A stretch of DNA of 64,000 nt from Massilia sp. Root133 (GCF_001426525.1 NZ_LMEW01000012.1:456332-520331); one strand, 5' to 3'; counted from the first letter of the stretch, positions 1 to 9,879 are shown. Translations and numbers: made by a program. Notes: generated by a model from the sequence alone, not told the origin.

Positions 1-728
1 TGAAGGACGTCATCATCGCGCAGACGACGGTCTATCCGCTGCAGGACGTCACCGGAACGACGCACGACTTCATGGTCACGGGGCCCGTGAACGGCATGGA
101 CGCCCGCGTCAGCGGCATCGAGGCGGGCTTCCAGACCTACTTCGACAAGCTGCCGGGCCTGTTCTCCGGCCTTGGCGTGTCGAGCAACTTCACATATATC
201 GACAGCAGCACGACGTACCACAACCCGGTCAATGGCACCTGGTGCACGCCGAAGGACACGCTGATGGCCAACATGGTCCGCAACCTGCAAGGCTGCGACA
301 CCGACGGCCGGGTGTTCGGCGACATGCCATTGGTGGGCCTGTCGAAGAACTCGTATAACGTGGCGCTGTTGTACGACAAGGACGCGGTGTCGCTGCGCCT
401 CGCGTACAGCTGGCGCTCGAAGTACCTGCAGTCGACCAACTCGTGGGGCACGGCCGGCAACGATGGCATCGACCGCAACCCGGACAGCCCGAACTACGGC
501 CAGGGCTACTCGGTCAACTACGGCTTGCCGACCTGGGGCGGCGCGTACGGCCAGCTCGACCTGGGCTTCCAGTACAAGTTCACGGACCACCTGCGCCTGG
601 GCGGCCAGGTGGGCAACCTGACGAACCAGGTCTACCGGCAGTACATGCAGCAGCAGGTCGGCATGAAACTGCACAACGCCTTCTACACGGGCCGCACCTT
701 CAGCGCCCAGATGAACTACACGTTCTAA
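1..728 (+). CDS. TonB-dependent receptor, C-terminal part (5' end outside window)
   Basis: The reading frame is open from the left edge (first full codon at 3) and stops at 728, so only about the last 241 residues are present. The segment shows alternating strands rich in Tyr, Asn and Gly, typical of an outer-membrane barrel. It ends in Asn-Tyr-Thr-Phe; a C-terminal Phe is the usual BAM recognition signature. The stretch reading GNLTNQVYRQY resembles the penultimate strands of TonB-dependent receptors. It sits just before GH35 and GH51 genes on the same strand, so it probably imports the oligosaccharides that the locus releases. The plug domain and TonB box are not visible. The family call is good; the substrate is inferred from context. 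Confidence 0.85.
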   Translation, partial: KDVIIAQTTVYPLQDVTGTTHDFMVTGPVNGMDARVSGIEAGFQTYFDKLPGLFSGLGVSSNFTYIDSSTTYHNPVNGTWCTPKDTLMANMVRNLQGCDTDGRVFGDMPLVGLSKNSYNVALLYDKDAVSLRLAYSWRSKYLQSTNSWGTAGNDGIDRNPDSPNYGQGYSVNYGLPTWGGAYGQLDLGFQYKFTDHLRLGGQVGNLTNQVYRQYMQQQVGMKLHNAFYTGRTFSAQMNYTF

Positions 729-746
729 GCATTCAGCTGCGGAACA

Positions 747-788
747 GGCCTCCCGCGACCTTTGCCGGTCGCGGGAGGCCATTTCATT
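747..788 (+). terminator. Intrinsic terminator after the receptor
   Basis: A perfect 14-bp stem (747-760 pairing with 767-780) has a 6-nt loop and is followed by ATTTCATT. It ends 19 bases before the GH35 start, so receptor transcripts probably stop, or are strongly reduced, before the enzyme genes. Confidence 0.8.
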
Positions 789-807
789 CAACCCGACGGA
801 TCCACGT

Positions 808-2454
808 ATGAAAAAACGCTCCAATCACCTGCTGGCCACGCTCGTCCTGATCTCCACCCAGGCGCTGGCCGCCGCCCCGATGCCGCGCCTGGTCCAGCAA
901 GACGGCCACTATGCGCTGCTGGTCGACGGCAAGCCGTTCACCATGCTCGGCGTGCAGGCCCACAATTCCAGCAACTATCCGAATGCGCTGCCCAAGGTCT
1001 GGGCCGCCGTCAAGGATGCCCACGCCAACACGCTCGAGATCCCCGTGGCGTGGGAACAGATCGAGCCCGTCGAGGGCAAGTTCGATTTCGGCTACGTCGA
1101 CACGCTCGTGGCCGAGGCCCGCCGCAACGGCGTGCGCCTCGTGCTGCTGTGGTTCGGTACCTGGAAGAACACCGGCCCCGCGTACACGCCCGAATGGGTC
1201 AAGTTCGACGACAAGCGTTTCCCGCGCATGCTCGGCCGCGATGGCAAGGCCAGCTACTGCCTGTCGCCGCTGGGCGAGCAGACCCTGGTGGCCGACAGGA
1301 AGGCGTTCGTCGCCCTGATGCGCCACCTGAAGCAGATCGACGAAGCGCAGCGCACCGTGATCATGGTGCAGGTCGAGAACGAGGTCGGCACCTACGGCAC
1401 CGTGCGCGATTTCGCACCGCGGGGCGAGGCGGCGTTCCGCCAGCCGGTGCCGGCGGCCGTCCTCGCGCGCAAGAAGCCGCCCGTGCCCGGCGCCGCGAGC
1501 GGCACCTGGTCGGAGGTCTACGGTCCGTATGCCGACGAATATTTCCACGCCTGGGCGGTCGCCAACTACATCGAGGACATCGCGCAGGCCGGACGCGCCG
1601 TGTACGACCTGCCGATGTTCGTCAACAATGCGCTGCGCGATCCGCTCGAACCGCTGGCACCGTGGAAGGGCAACTTCGCCAGCGGCGGTCCGACGTACGA
1701 CGTGATCGACATCTACAAGGCCGCCGCCCCGCACATCGACGTCGCCGGTCCCGACCTGTACGCGCCGCAATCGAACAGCGTGGCGGCGACGCTGGACAAG
1801 TTCCAGCGCCCGGACAACGCGCTGTTCGTGCCGGAGATGGGCAACGCGGCCGCGTATGCCCGCTATGTCTACCGGATCCTCGGCGCCGGCGCGATCGGCG
1901 TGGCGCCGTTTGGCATCGACTACGCGGACTACAGCAATTATCCGCTGGGCTCCAAGCGCACGGACAAGACCATGGTCGAACCGTTCGGGACCATCTACGC
2001 CGCGTTCGCGCCGCTGGCGCAGCAGTGGGGACGGTGGGCGCTGGAAGGACGCACGGCCGGCATCGCGGAAGGCGACGACCGCAAGCCGCAGTCGCTGGTA
2101 CTCAAGGACTGGGGCGTCTCCGCCTCGTTCCGCGAGTGGCAGTTCGGCACGATGGGCAAGGACGCGAAGGAGGAAGACTACCCGCCCGGCACGGCGGCCC
2201 CGAACGGCGGCGCGGCCTTCGCGCAGATCGGCGCCGACGAGTTCATCGTGATCGGACAGCACGTCCGCCTGCATTTCTGGCCGGCCGGCGCGAACGAAGG
2301 CAAACGTTCCATGTTCGCGCGCGTGGAGGAAGGGCAGTTCGACCCGCAGGGGCGCTGGATCATGGAACGCAACTGGAATGGCGACCAGGTCGACCATGGT
2401 GTCAACCTGCCGGCGCGGCCCACGATCCTGAAGATCCGGCTGCGCGCGTATTGA
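808..2454 (+). CDS. GH35 beta-galactosidase with DUF5597-like C-terminus
   Basis: A predicted secreted or periplasmic glycosidase of 548 residues that would remove terminal beta-galactose from oligosaccharides. Residues 1-22 form a signal peptide (MKKR, then a hydrophobic run ending ALAAA). The TIM barrel carries QVENEVG at 188-194, where Glu192 fits the GH35 acid/base, and FVPEMGN around Glu343, which fits the nucleophile. The C-terminal third resembles the DUF5597 extension of the Caulobacter-type GH35 subgroup. It is followed 16 bases later by the GH51 gene on the same strand, so the two are probably cotranscribed. In a xyloglucan locus it would act on galactosylated side chains. Some enzymes of this subgroup may accept other beta-glycosides, so the exact substrate is open. 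Confidence 0.85.
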   Translation: MKKRSNHLLATLVLISTQALAAAPMPRLVQQDGHYALLVDGKPFTMLGVQAHNSSNYPNALPKVWAAVKDAHANTLEIPVAWEQIEPVEGKFDFGYVDTLVAEARRNGVRLVLLWFGTWKNTGPAYTPEWVKFDDKRFPRMLGRDGKASYCLSPLGEQTLVADRKAFVALMRHLKQIDEAQRTVIMVQVENEVGTYGTVRDFAPRGEAAFRQPVPAAVLARKKPPVPGAASGTWSEVYGPYADEYFHAWAVANYIEDIAQAGRAVYDLPMFVNNALRDPLEPLAPWKGNFASGGPTYDVIDIYKAAAPHIDVAGPDLYAPQSNSVAATLDKFQRPDNALFVPEMGNAAAYARYVYRILGAGAIGVAPFGIDYADYSNYPLGSKRTDKTMVEPFGTIYAAFAPLAQQWGRWALEGRTAGIAEGDDRKPQSLVLKDWGVSASFREWQFGTMGKDAKEEDYPPGTAAPNGGAAFAQIGADEFIVIGQHVRLHFWPAGANEGKRSMFARVEEGQFDPQGRWIMERNWNGDQVDHGVNLPARPTILKIRLRAY

Positions 2455-2470
2455 GAACGGAGATTCCACC

Positions 2471-4018
2471 ATGAACAAACTTCGATTGTGCGCGCTCGCG
2501 GTCTGCGCGGCCGCGTCCACCTTCGCCACCGCGCAGGTCGGCGTCACGATCGACGCGGGCAAGCCGGGCCCCGTCATCAGCCGCTACGTGTATGGCCAGT
2601 TCGCCGAGCACCTCGGTACCGGCATCTACGGCGGCCTGTGGGTCGGTCCCGACTCGACGATCCCCAACACGCGCGGCTGGCGCAACGACGTCGTGGCCGC
2701 GCTGAAGGCGCTGCACGTGCCGCTCGTGCGCTGGCCCGGAGGCTGCTTCGCCGACCAGTACCACTGGCGCGACGGCATCGGCCCGCGCGCGCAGCGGCCC
2801 GTGCGCATCAACACGAATTGGGGCGGCGTCGACGAGGACAATGCCGTCGGCACGCACGAATTCTTCGACCTCGTCGAACAGCTCGGCGCGGATGCCTACG
2901 TCAACGGCAACCTCGGCACCGGCACCGTGCGGGAGATGTCGGAATGGATCGAATACATGACGGCGGACGGCACGTCGAGCCTCGCCCGGCTGCGTGCCCG
3001 CAACGGCCACCCGGCGCCGTACAAGGTGGCGTTCTTCGGCATCGGCAACGAGGCGTGGGGCTGCGGCGGCAATATGCGGCCGGAGCAGTACGCCGACGCC
3101 TACCGCCGCTACGCGACCTTCCTGCATCCCGGCGGCGACACGCAATTCATCGCGGCCGGCGGCCACGACGAGGATACGAGTTGGACGGATTACCTGAGCC
3201 AGCACATCGGCGGCTGGGGCGTGCGCGCGCACGGGATCTCGTTCCACTATTACACGTCGCCCGGCGCCGACAAGAACGGCAAGTACGGTGCGGCCGGCTT
3301 CGACGAAAGCCGCTGGATCCATACGCTGAGCGAGACGCGCCGCATGGAAGGGTTCATCGCCGCCAACGTCGCGAAACTGGACGCGCACGACCCGCAGAAG
3401 AAGCTCATGTTCGCCGTCGACGAATGGGGCACGTGGTACGACGCCGAGGAGGGCAGCCGACCGGGCTTCCTCCAGCAGCAGAACTCCCTGCGCGACGCGC
3501 TCGTCGCGGCCCTCAACTTCAACATCTTCCATGCGCATGCGGACCGCGTGCGCATGACGAGCATTGCGCAGATGGTGAACGTGCTGCAGGCGATGGTCCG
3601 CACGGACGGCGCGCGGATGGTGCTGACGCCGACCTACCACGTCTTCAGGATGTACGTGCCGTTCCAGGATGCGGTCTCGGTGCCGGTGACGCTGGCGCAC
3701 AATCCGCTGTACACGTTCGGCACCGACGCGATCCCGGCCGTCAGCGCGTCGGCGGCGCGCGGCAAGGACGGCAAGCTGTATCTTGCCCTCGTCAATACGA
3801 ACCCGCGCGCGGCGGCCGACGTCACGGTCGACGTGAGCGGCACCGCCGCGCGCGGGGCGGCCGGTTCCGTGCTGACGGCGGCCGCGATGGACGCGCACAA
3901 CACGTTCGCCGCGCCGGATGCCGTCAGGCCGGCGCCGTTCCAGGCCGCGGCCCGGGACGGCGGGCTCGTGTTGTCCCTGCCGGCGAAGTCCGTCGTGGTC
4001 GTCACCGTGCAGGAGTAG
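2471..4018 (+). CDS. GH51 alpha-L-arabinofuranosidase, exported
   Basis: A 515-residue retaining arabinofuranosidase that removes alpha-L-arabinofuranosyl side groups. Residues 1-21 are a signal peptide ending ATAQ. The barrel starts with YGQFAEHLGTGIYGG, typical of GH51. GIGNEAWGCGG places the acid/base at Glu194, and FAVDEWGTWY places the nucleophile at Glu318. A C-terminal beta-sandwich follows from about residue 420. The start is supported by CGGAG at 2458-2462, eight bases upstream. It lies 16 bases after the GH35 gene and ends four bases from the convergent GH3 gene. A signal peptide is less usual for GH51, many of which are intracellular, and suggests the oligosaccharides are trimmed in the periplasm before uptake into the cytoplasm. 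Confidence 0.9.
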   Translation: MNKLRLCALAVCAAASTFATAQVGVTIDAGKPGPVISRYVYGQFAEHLGTGIYGGLWVGPDSTIPNTRGWRNDVVAALKALHVPLVRWPGGCFADQYHWRDGIGPRAQRPVRINTNWGGVDEDNAVGTHEFFDLVEQLGADAYVNGNLGTGTVREMSEWIEYMTADGTSSLARLRARNGHPAPYKVAFFGIGNEAWGCGGNMRPEQYADAYRRYATFLHPGGDTQFIAAGGHDEDTSWTDYLSQHIGGWGVRAHGISFHYYTSPGADKNGKYGAAGFDESRWIHTLSETRRMEGFIAANVAKLDAHDPQKKLMFAVDEWGTWYDAEEGSRPGFLQQQNSLRDALVAALNFNIFHAHADRVRMTSIAQMVNVLQAMVRTDGARMVLTPTYHVFRMYVPFQDAVSVPVTLAHNPLYTFGTDAIPAVSASAARGKDGKLYLALVNTNPRAAADVTVDVSGTAARGAAGSVLTAAAMDAHNTFAAPDAVRPAPFQAAARDGGLVLSLPAKSVVVVTVQE

Positions 4019-4022
4019 GGCG

Positions 4023-6617
4023 TCAGAACGGCGGCAGGCTGCGGCGGCCCTTGACGCCGACCTTCAGCGCGACGCCCGCGGTCCGCGGGCCAGGCTGGCC
4101 GCCGCCGATCCATACGGTGGCCTGGCCCGGCTCGACGCTGCGCTTGCCGGCCGCATCGACCGTGCTGAGGGCCTTGCCGTCCAGGTCGAACGTCAGCCGG
4201 CGTTTTTCGCCCGGCTGCAGCGTGACGCGGGCGAAGCGGACGAGCGTGCGGTTGGGCGCCGCAGGACCGGAACGGGCGACATAGACCTGCACGACTTCGT
4301 CGCCGGCGCGCGGTCCGTCGTTCTTCACGTCGACGGCGACCTTGACGGCGCAGCCGGCGCACACGGCCCTTGGCGCGGGCGCGGCGAGCTTGTACGAGAA
4401 CTGCGTGTAGCTCAGGCCATGGCCGAACGGGTACAGCGGCTCGCCCTTGAAGTACTTGTAGGTACGGCCCTGCATGCCGTAGTCCTTGAACGGGGGCAGG
4501 TCCGACGCCGACTTGTAGAACGTTACCGGCAGGCGTCCGGCGGGACTGTAGTCGCCGGCGATCAGTTCCGCCACGGCCTGGCCGCCTTCGCCGCCGGGGT
4601 ACCACGCCTGGATGATGGCCGGCACGTGACCTGCGGCCCAGTTCAGCGACATGGCGCTGCCGCTCATGTTGACGAGCACCAGCGGCTTGCCGAGGCTGCC
4701 CAGGCGTTCCAGCAGCGCTTCCTGCGGCGCGGGCAGGTCGAGACTCGTGCGGTCGCCGCCGGCGAAACCCGGTGCATTGACCGACATTTCCTCGCCTTCC
4801 AGCTGCCACGTCAGGCCGCCCGCGAACACGACGAGATCCGCCGCGCGCGCCGCTTCCAGGGCGGCCGTGTCGTCGAAACTGGGCCGTGTCCACTGCAGCA
4901 TCTGTTCGCCGTCCCAGCCGAGCTGCCGGGCCTCGATCTCGATCCGGTACACCTTGCCGGCCGCGAGTTCGACCGGCGTGTTCGTCGTCGGCCAGGCGAT
5001 GTCCCACAGGTCCGTGACGAGACGTCCGTCGATACGGATGCGATAGCCCTGTCCGCCTTTCAGCCGCAGGTGATGCGGACCGGTCTCCGCGGCGCGCAGG
5101 TAGCCGCTCCAGCGCGTGGACGTCTTGCGGTCGAACCGGTCCGGCCAGCCCCACCTGAATGCCGCCTGCGCGCCCGTGTCGACGGCGGCTGGCGCGCCCG
5201 CCAGGTCGGGGTTGTCGAAGCGTTCCGTCCGCACGCCAGGGTGCGTGCACGCGGCGTCCAGGCACAGCGCGTCCGCCGGCACGTCCTGCAGCGGCGGCGC
5301 GACCCAGCCCGTGCCTTCCACGAACGTGACCTGCGCCTGCGGGAAGCGGGCGCGCAGGCCGGCCAGCACCGTGATCGGCTTCGACGGGGTGCCGCTGTAG
5401 TTGCCGACCAGCGCATCCACGCTGTCGGCGTTCGGGCCGATCACGGCGATGCGGCGCGGCGCCGTCTTCAACGGCAGCAGGCCGTCGTTCTTCAGCAGCA
5501 CGAGCGACTGGCGCGCCGCCTCGAGATTCAGACGGCGGTCGGCCGGGGTGTCGTAATCCTTCGCCGTGATGCCGGCCCAAGGGCGCGGTGCATCGAGCAG
5601 GCCGAGGCGGATGCGCGCTTCCAGCAGGCGCAGAACGGCGCGATCGACGTCGGCCTCGGCCAGCAGGCCTTGCCGGACCGCGCGCACGGTCGTGGCGGGC
5701 GTCGCCGTCGGGCTGTCGCCGAACTCGCACATCACGTCGGTGCCCGTCTTGATGGCCGCCGCCACCGCGCGTTCCGGCGTGTCGACGTAGCGGTGCGCGC
5801 CTTCCGAGTGGATGTCGGCGATGGCGCCGCAGTCGGACACGACGTGGCCCTGGAACTTCCACGCATCGCGCAGCAGATCCTTGAGCAGGGGGCCGCTGGC
5901 GCAGGCGGGCAGACCGTTCACCGCGTTGTACGCGCACATGAGGGACAGCACATGCGCTTCCGTCACGGCCGCATGGAACGCGGGCAGGTAAGTTTCCGTC
6001 AGGTCGCGCGGGGAAGGATGCACGTCCTCGCGGTGGCGGTCGGCTTCGGGGCCGCTGTGCACGGCGAAGTGCTTGACGGTGGCCGATACCTTCGGCGCGC
6101 CCGGATCGGAACCCTGCAGGCCGCGGATGTACGCCACGCCCAGGCGCGACGTCAGGTACGGGTCTTCGCCATACGTCTCCTGGCCGCGCCCCCAGCGCGG
6201 ATCGCGGAAGATGTTCACGTTCGGCGACCACACCGTGAGGCCGCGGTACATGTCGGCGCCGCCGTCGGGATGCACGGTTTCCAGGTACTTCGCGCGGAAC
6301 TCGGTGCCGACGGTGTCCGCGACGCGTTCGGCGAGCGCGGCGTTCCACGTGGCGGCCAGGCCGATCGCCTGCGGGAACACGGTGGCGTTGCCGGCCCGCG
6401 CGACGCCGTGCAGGCCTTCGTTCCACCAGTTGTAGGCCGGGATGCCGAGCCGCGCGATGGCGGGTGACGTGGATTGCAGCTGGCTGGCCTTTTCGTCCAG
6501 CGTCATGCGGGCCAGCAGGGCGTGCGCCCGGGCGGCGGGATCGGCCTGCGCGGGCAGGGTCAGCGTCAGGGCGACGGCCGCCGCAAGGGCGGTCCTGGAG
6601 AGAGGTCGAGGTGTCAT
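4023..6617 (-). CDS. GH3 beta-xylosidase/beta-glucosidase with PA14 insert
   Basis: An 864-residue exported GH3 enzyme. The chosen ATG at 6617 starts a clean signal peptide (MTPRPLSRTA, hydrophobic run to LPAQA); the open frame continues upstream without homology. The GH3 N domain contains KHFAVHSGPE and VVSDCGAIADIH, with the predicted nucleophile Asp262. The SDCGAI form resembles xylosidase/arabinosidase branches more than the SDW of many glucosidases. A PA14-like insert covers roughly residues 455-580 (GYRIRIDGRLV), then the GH3 C domain resumes with AWYPGGEGGQAVAELI and GDYSPAGRLPVTFY. A fibronectin-III-like domain closes the protein. It is divergent from the GH74 gene across 254 bases. 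It would hydrolyse xylo- or gluco-oligosaccharides from the backbone; the substrate is inferred. Confidence 0.87.
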   Translation of the reverse strand: MTPRPLSRTALAAAVALTLTLPAQADPAARAHALLARMTLDEKASQLQSTSPAIARLGIPAYNWWNEGLHGVARAGNATVFPQAIGLAATWNAALAERVADTVGTEFRAKYLETVHPDGGADMYRGLTVWSPNVNIFRDPRWGRGQETYGEDPYLTSRLGVAYIRGLQGSDPGAPKVSATVKHFAVHSGPEADRHREDVHPSPRDLTETYLPAFHAAVTEAHVLSLMCAYNAVNGLPACASGPLLKDLLRDAWKFQGHVVSDCGAIADIHSEGAHRYVDTPERAVAAAIKTGTDVMCEFGDSPTATPATTVRAVRQGLLAEADVDRAVLRLLEARIRLGLLDAPRPWAGITAKDYDTPADRRLNLEAARQSLVLLKNDGLLPLKTAPRRIAVIGPNADSVDALVGNYSGTPSKPITVLAGLRARFPQAQVTFVEGTGWVAPPLQDVPADALCLDAACTHPGVRTERFDNPDLAGAPAAVDTGAQAAFRWGWPDRFDRKTSTRWSGYLRAAETGPHHLRLKGGQGYRIRIDGRLVTDLWDIAWPTTNTPVELAAGKVYRIEIEARQLGWDGEQMLQWTRPSFDDTAALEAARAADLVVFAGGLTWQLEGEEMSVNAPGFAGGDRTSLDLPAPQEALLERLGSLGKPLVLVNMSGSAMSLNWAAGHVPAIIQAWYPGGEGGQAVAELIAGDYSPAGRLPVTFYKSASDLPPFKDYGMQGRTYKYFKGEPLYPFGHGLSYTQFSYKLAAPAPRAVCAGCAVKVAVDVKNDGPRAGDEVVQVYVARSGPAAPNRTLVRFARVTLQPGEKRRLTFDLDGKALSTVDAAGKRSVEPGQATVWIGGGQPGPRTAGVALKVGVKGRRSLPPF

Positions 6618-6871
6618 GGGCGTGTCGTGATGGGTTGGCGCGCGGATGCTAACACCGGTGGGGCCGTGCGCCCGCGTCGTCCGGGGCGACTGGTAAAAAT
6701 TTTGCCGGCGCTGCGGAATTTCATGTCGGGCCGCGTGCACGCTCCGGGATTTCGTGGATCGCCTGAGGATTTTCGACATTGCCGCCGTATGGACAGCCTC
6801 ACAGAATGGTTCGAACCCGGCGGGCACGCCTGCTGCCGGACCGTCATCACCATCATTCTGGAGACACAAAC

Positions 6872-9229
6872 ATGCACAAGATGCGACTCATCGCCCTGGC
6901 TGGCGTCGTGGCGGGCCTCGCTGCCGGCTGCGGCGGCAGCGAGGCCGATCACGCCAACGGCCAGACCGTCCTGGCGGGCACCATCGGTTCGGCCAGCCCC
7001 ACCATCAAGCCCGCCCGTTTCGGGAGCGTGAAGTTCGGCGGCGGCGGTTACGTGCCGGGCCTGATCTTCCATCCGACCAGCCCGGACGTGCTGTACGCGC
7101 GCACCGACGTGGGCGGCGCCTACCGCTGGGATGCGGCCGCCGCGTCCTGGATCGCGATCACGGACATGTTCGGCCCCGGCGAGGGCTTCTACCACGGCAG
7201 CGAAACGCTGGCGCTCGACCCGACCGACGACCAGCGCGTCTACATGAGCGCCGGCATGTACAACTGGGCCAGCAGCACCGCGCGTCTGTACATGTCCACC
7301 GACCGCGGCACCCACTGGACGCACGTCGACCTGCCGTTCCCGGCGGGCGGCAACAACCAGGGCCGCGCGATCGGCGAACGCCTGATGGTCGACCCGAACG
7401 ACCCGGCCATCCTGTTCTACGGCACGCGCACGGCCGGCCTGTGGAAGAGCACGGACCGCGGCCAGACGTGGAAACAGGTGACGTCGCTATCGACGCTGAC
7501 GATGACCCAGGCACAGATCGATACGACTTACTGGAGCAGCCCGGTCGGCGTGGAGCAGGTGATCTTCGATACCGATACCAAAGGCGCCGGCACCGCCACG
7601 CAGACGATCTACACGGCAGTGGCGCCGGACTACGCGGGCATGGCGGGCCTGACCGCCGGCCTGTACAAGACGACCAACGGCGGCGCGTCCTGGACCAGCA
7701 TCCCCGTCCCGGCCGACGTGCAGGGCTACATCGTCCCGCACATGGTGCGCGCGAAGGATGGCATGATGTACGTGGCGTTCACGAAGGGCGAAGGCCCGGG
7801 CGCCGGCGGTCCGTGCCGCCTGTACAAGTTCGACGGCACCAACTGGACCCTGCTGAAAGGCTACGACGACACCCAGTGGTCCAGCTTCGGCATGGGCGGC
7901 CTGTCGGTGTCCGGCACCGGCGCCCATACCCGCATCGCGCTGGGCGTGACCAACACGTGGGGGAACTGGGTCGGCATGCCGGCCGTGCAGCTGTCCGACG
8001 ACGGCGGCGCGACGTGGCGCGAGATCGCCAACCTGATGCCGCGCAACCCGACCGATGGCGGGTACTCCGGCTGGGTGGACGACGTCGAGATCGACCCGAA
8101 CGATCCGGACCGCGTCCTGCACGTGACTGGCGGCGGCGTGTGGGAGACCCGCGACGCGTCGGCCGCGCAGCCGACGTGGAATTTCATCGTCGGCGGCGTC
8201 GAGGAAGTCGCGACGAAGGCCCTGATGGCCCCGGCGCCGGGCGCCAACTACGCGCTGATGCGCGCCGGCCTGGACATCGGCGTCACCGTGCAGACGGAAC
8301 TCCTCAAGTCGCCCACGCGCACCTCGGGCAACTGGTTCGGCAGCGCGTTCGGCATCGACGCCGCATGGTCCAATCCCAACTATATCGCCGCCATCGGCGC
8401 CGGCTCGTACGACTACCCGGACATCGTCGGCGCCTACTCCACCAACGGCGGGACAAGCTGGAACAAGTTCGCGACCAACCACCCGGACGCGAAGGCGCAC
8501 CAGTCCGAAACCGCCAGCATTGCCGTCACGAAGGCCGGCAGCGCGGTCTGGGCACCGGCCGAGTCGGTCCCGGCGTGGACGGCCGACAACGGCAACACGT
8601 GGACCTACACGAATCTGCCGGCGCTGCCAAGCATGAGCGTGTCGCGCGGCTATAAAGTCGTGGCCGACCGCAAGAACCCGAACAAGGTCTATGCATACGA
8701 CTCGGGCGGTGCATGGTGGGCCCAATGGGGCGGCGCGGCGCACTTCTACACGTCGACGGACGGCGGCCGCACGTTCACCGAGAGCGCCACGTTCAAGAAC
8801 GTTGCCGCGTTGAACCAGTTCGGACAGACCTCGATTGCCGTCAATCCGAACGCGGAAGGCGACATCTGGGTGGTGGACGGGTTCAGTATCCTGCACTCGA
8901 CCGATGCGGGCGCCAACTGGACCAAGCTGAACGTGACCCAGTCGGTTCCGAATCCCAACAACTACTACGAGCCGACGATCTATGGCGCCACGTCGATCGC
9001 CCTTGGCAAGGCCCCGGCGGGCGCCAGGTACCCGGCATCGATCTATATCGTGGGCGTGATCAACGGCCAGTGGGGCTTGTATCGCTCGGATGACGGCGCC
9101 GCCAACTGGACCCGCATCAACGACGACCAGCACCAGTACGCCGGCATCAGCAACCTCGCGGCCGACCAGACCGTGCCTGGCCGCGTGTACTTCGCCGGCG
9201 CCGCACGCGGCGTCCTGTACAGCTACTGA
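6872..9229 (+). CDS. GH74 xyloglucanase, lipoprotein
   Basis: A 785-residue enzyme predicted to cut the xyloglucan backbone. The ATG at 6872 has GGAG eight bases upstream and gives a lipoprotein signal (LAAGC, Cys20), so it is probably anchored in a membrane. GGGGYVPGLIFHP followed by RTDVGGAYRWD is the hallmark of GH74; Asp79 fits the catalytic base and Asp468 (GLDIGV) fits the acid. Many Asp-box-like elements (TDGGRTF, TDRGTHW, TNGGASW) match two seven-bladed propellers. A PEP-CTERM gene follows 65 bases downstream. GH74 is the strongest evidence that the locus targets xyloglucan. Whether it acts as an endo enzyme or at chain ends cannot be decided from the sequence. Confidence 0.92.
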   Translation: MHKMRLIALAGVVAGLAAGCGGSEADHANGQTVLAGTIGSASPTIKPARFGSVKFGGGGYVPGLIFHPTSPDVLYARTDVGGAYRWDAAAASWIAITDMFGPGEGFYHGSETLALDPTDDQRVYMSAGMYNWASSTARLYMSTDRGTHWTHVDLPFPAGGNNQGRAIGERLMVDPNDPAILFYGTRTAGLWKSTDRGQTWKQVTSLSTLTMTQAQIDTTYWSSPVGVEQVIFDTDTKGAGTATQTIYTAVAPDYAGMAGLTAGLYKTTNGGASWTSIPVPADVQGYIVPHMVRAKDGMMYVAFTKGEGPGAGGPCRLYKFDGTNWTLLKGYDDTQWSSFGMGGLSVSGTGAHTRIALGVTNTWGNWVGMPAVQLSDDGGATWREIANLMPRNPTDGGYSGWVDDVEIDPNDPDRVLHVTGGGVWETRDASAAQPTWNFIVGGVEEVATKALMAPAPGANYALMRAGLDIGVTVQTELLKSPTRTSGNWFGSAFGIDAAWSNPNYIAAIGAGSYDYPDIVGAYSTNGGTSWNKFATNHPDAKAHQSETASIAVTKAGSAVWAPAESVPAWTADNGNTWTYTNLPALPSMSVSRGYKVVADRKNPNKVYAYDSGGAWWAQWGGAAHFYTSTDGGRTFTESATFKNVAALNQFGQTSIAVNPNAEGDIWVVDGFSILHSTDAGANWTKLNVTQSVPNPNNYYEPTIYGATSIALGKAPAGARYPASIYIVGVINGQWGLYRSDDGAANWTRINDDQHQYAGISNLAADQTVPGRVYFAGAARGVLYSY

Positions 9230-9294
9230 TGCAACGCCGGTCCCGCGTGTCGGACACGGGACCGGCCCTTATTCGAATACCTGGAGACATGCAT

Positions 9295-9879
9295 ATGAAA
9301 CTGAAAGCAATCCTGGCCGCGCTGACGCTGGGCGTCGCGGCCGCCAACGCCGGCGCGACCGTCCTGACGTTCGACAGCCTGACCGAGATGATGTACGGCG
9401 ACGGCTTCCCGCTCGCCGCCAACATGCACTACGACGGCACGAACCTCGTGTACGAGGAGTCGGGCTACCGGCTGACCCTGAACGCGCCGGGGGCGGACGC
9501 CGGCGCGGCCCACGTCGGCGACGGCACGTTCGACCCGCAGACGTACAACTGGCACGACGGCTTCGAGAACGGCGCCGACACCTTCGTCACGCTGACACGC
9601 ATCGGCGGCGGCCTGTTCGACCTGCGCAGCTTTGACTACTACACGACCGGCAGCACGCTGTCGACCGACGGCAACCTGCAGGCCTTCCTGCAGGGCGGCG
9701 GCACCTGGAACACGGCACTGAACGGCGTCACCGAGCTGCGCTTCGCGTCGGGCGCGGTCAATGCGATCGCCAATGTCGACGTGGAAGCCGCGTCCGCGGC
9801 CGTGCCGCTGCCGGGCACCATGTCGCTGCTGCTGGGCGGCGTGGCGGCCTTCGGCCTGGCGCGTCGTCGCCGGGGCTGA
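9295..9879 (+). CDS. PEP-CTERM sorting-domain protein
   Basis: A 194-residue exported protein. An ATG at 9289 lies only two bases from GGAG (9283-9286), so the ATG at 9295, with eight-base spacing, is preferred. It has a signal peptide (MKLKAILAALTLGVAAANAGA) and a C-terminal VPLPGTMSLLLGGVAAFGLA stretch followed by RRRRG. That is the tripartite PEP-CTERM signal (VPLP variant of VPEP, membrane span, Arg cluster) cleaved by exosortase. The middle is a Gly- and Asp-rich beta domain of unknown function. Its position after GH74 suggests a surface or exopolysaccharide-associated role in polymer capture, but this is inference. No exosortase gene is in the window. Confidence 0.82.
   Translation: MKLKAILAALTLGVAAANAGATVLTFDSLTEMMYGDGFPLAANMHYDGTNLVYEESGYRLTLNAPGADAGAAHVGDGTFDPQTYNWHDGFENGADTFVTLTRIGGGLFDLRSFDYYTTGSTLSTDGNLQAFLQGGGTWNTALNGVTELRFASGAVNAIANVDVEAASAAVPLPGTMSLLLGGVAAFGLARRRRG

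Noticed and set aside
784..2577. A minus-strand open frame opposite the GH35 gene
   Set aside because: No recognisable motif; it is a frame shadow of a gene with both catalytic glutamates in place.
6618..6860. N-terminal extension of the GH3 gene
   Set aside because: The frame stays open to 6869, but the added residues are not hydrophobic or conserved, and a clear signal peptide begins at 6617.
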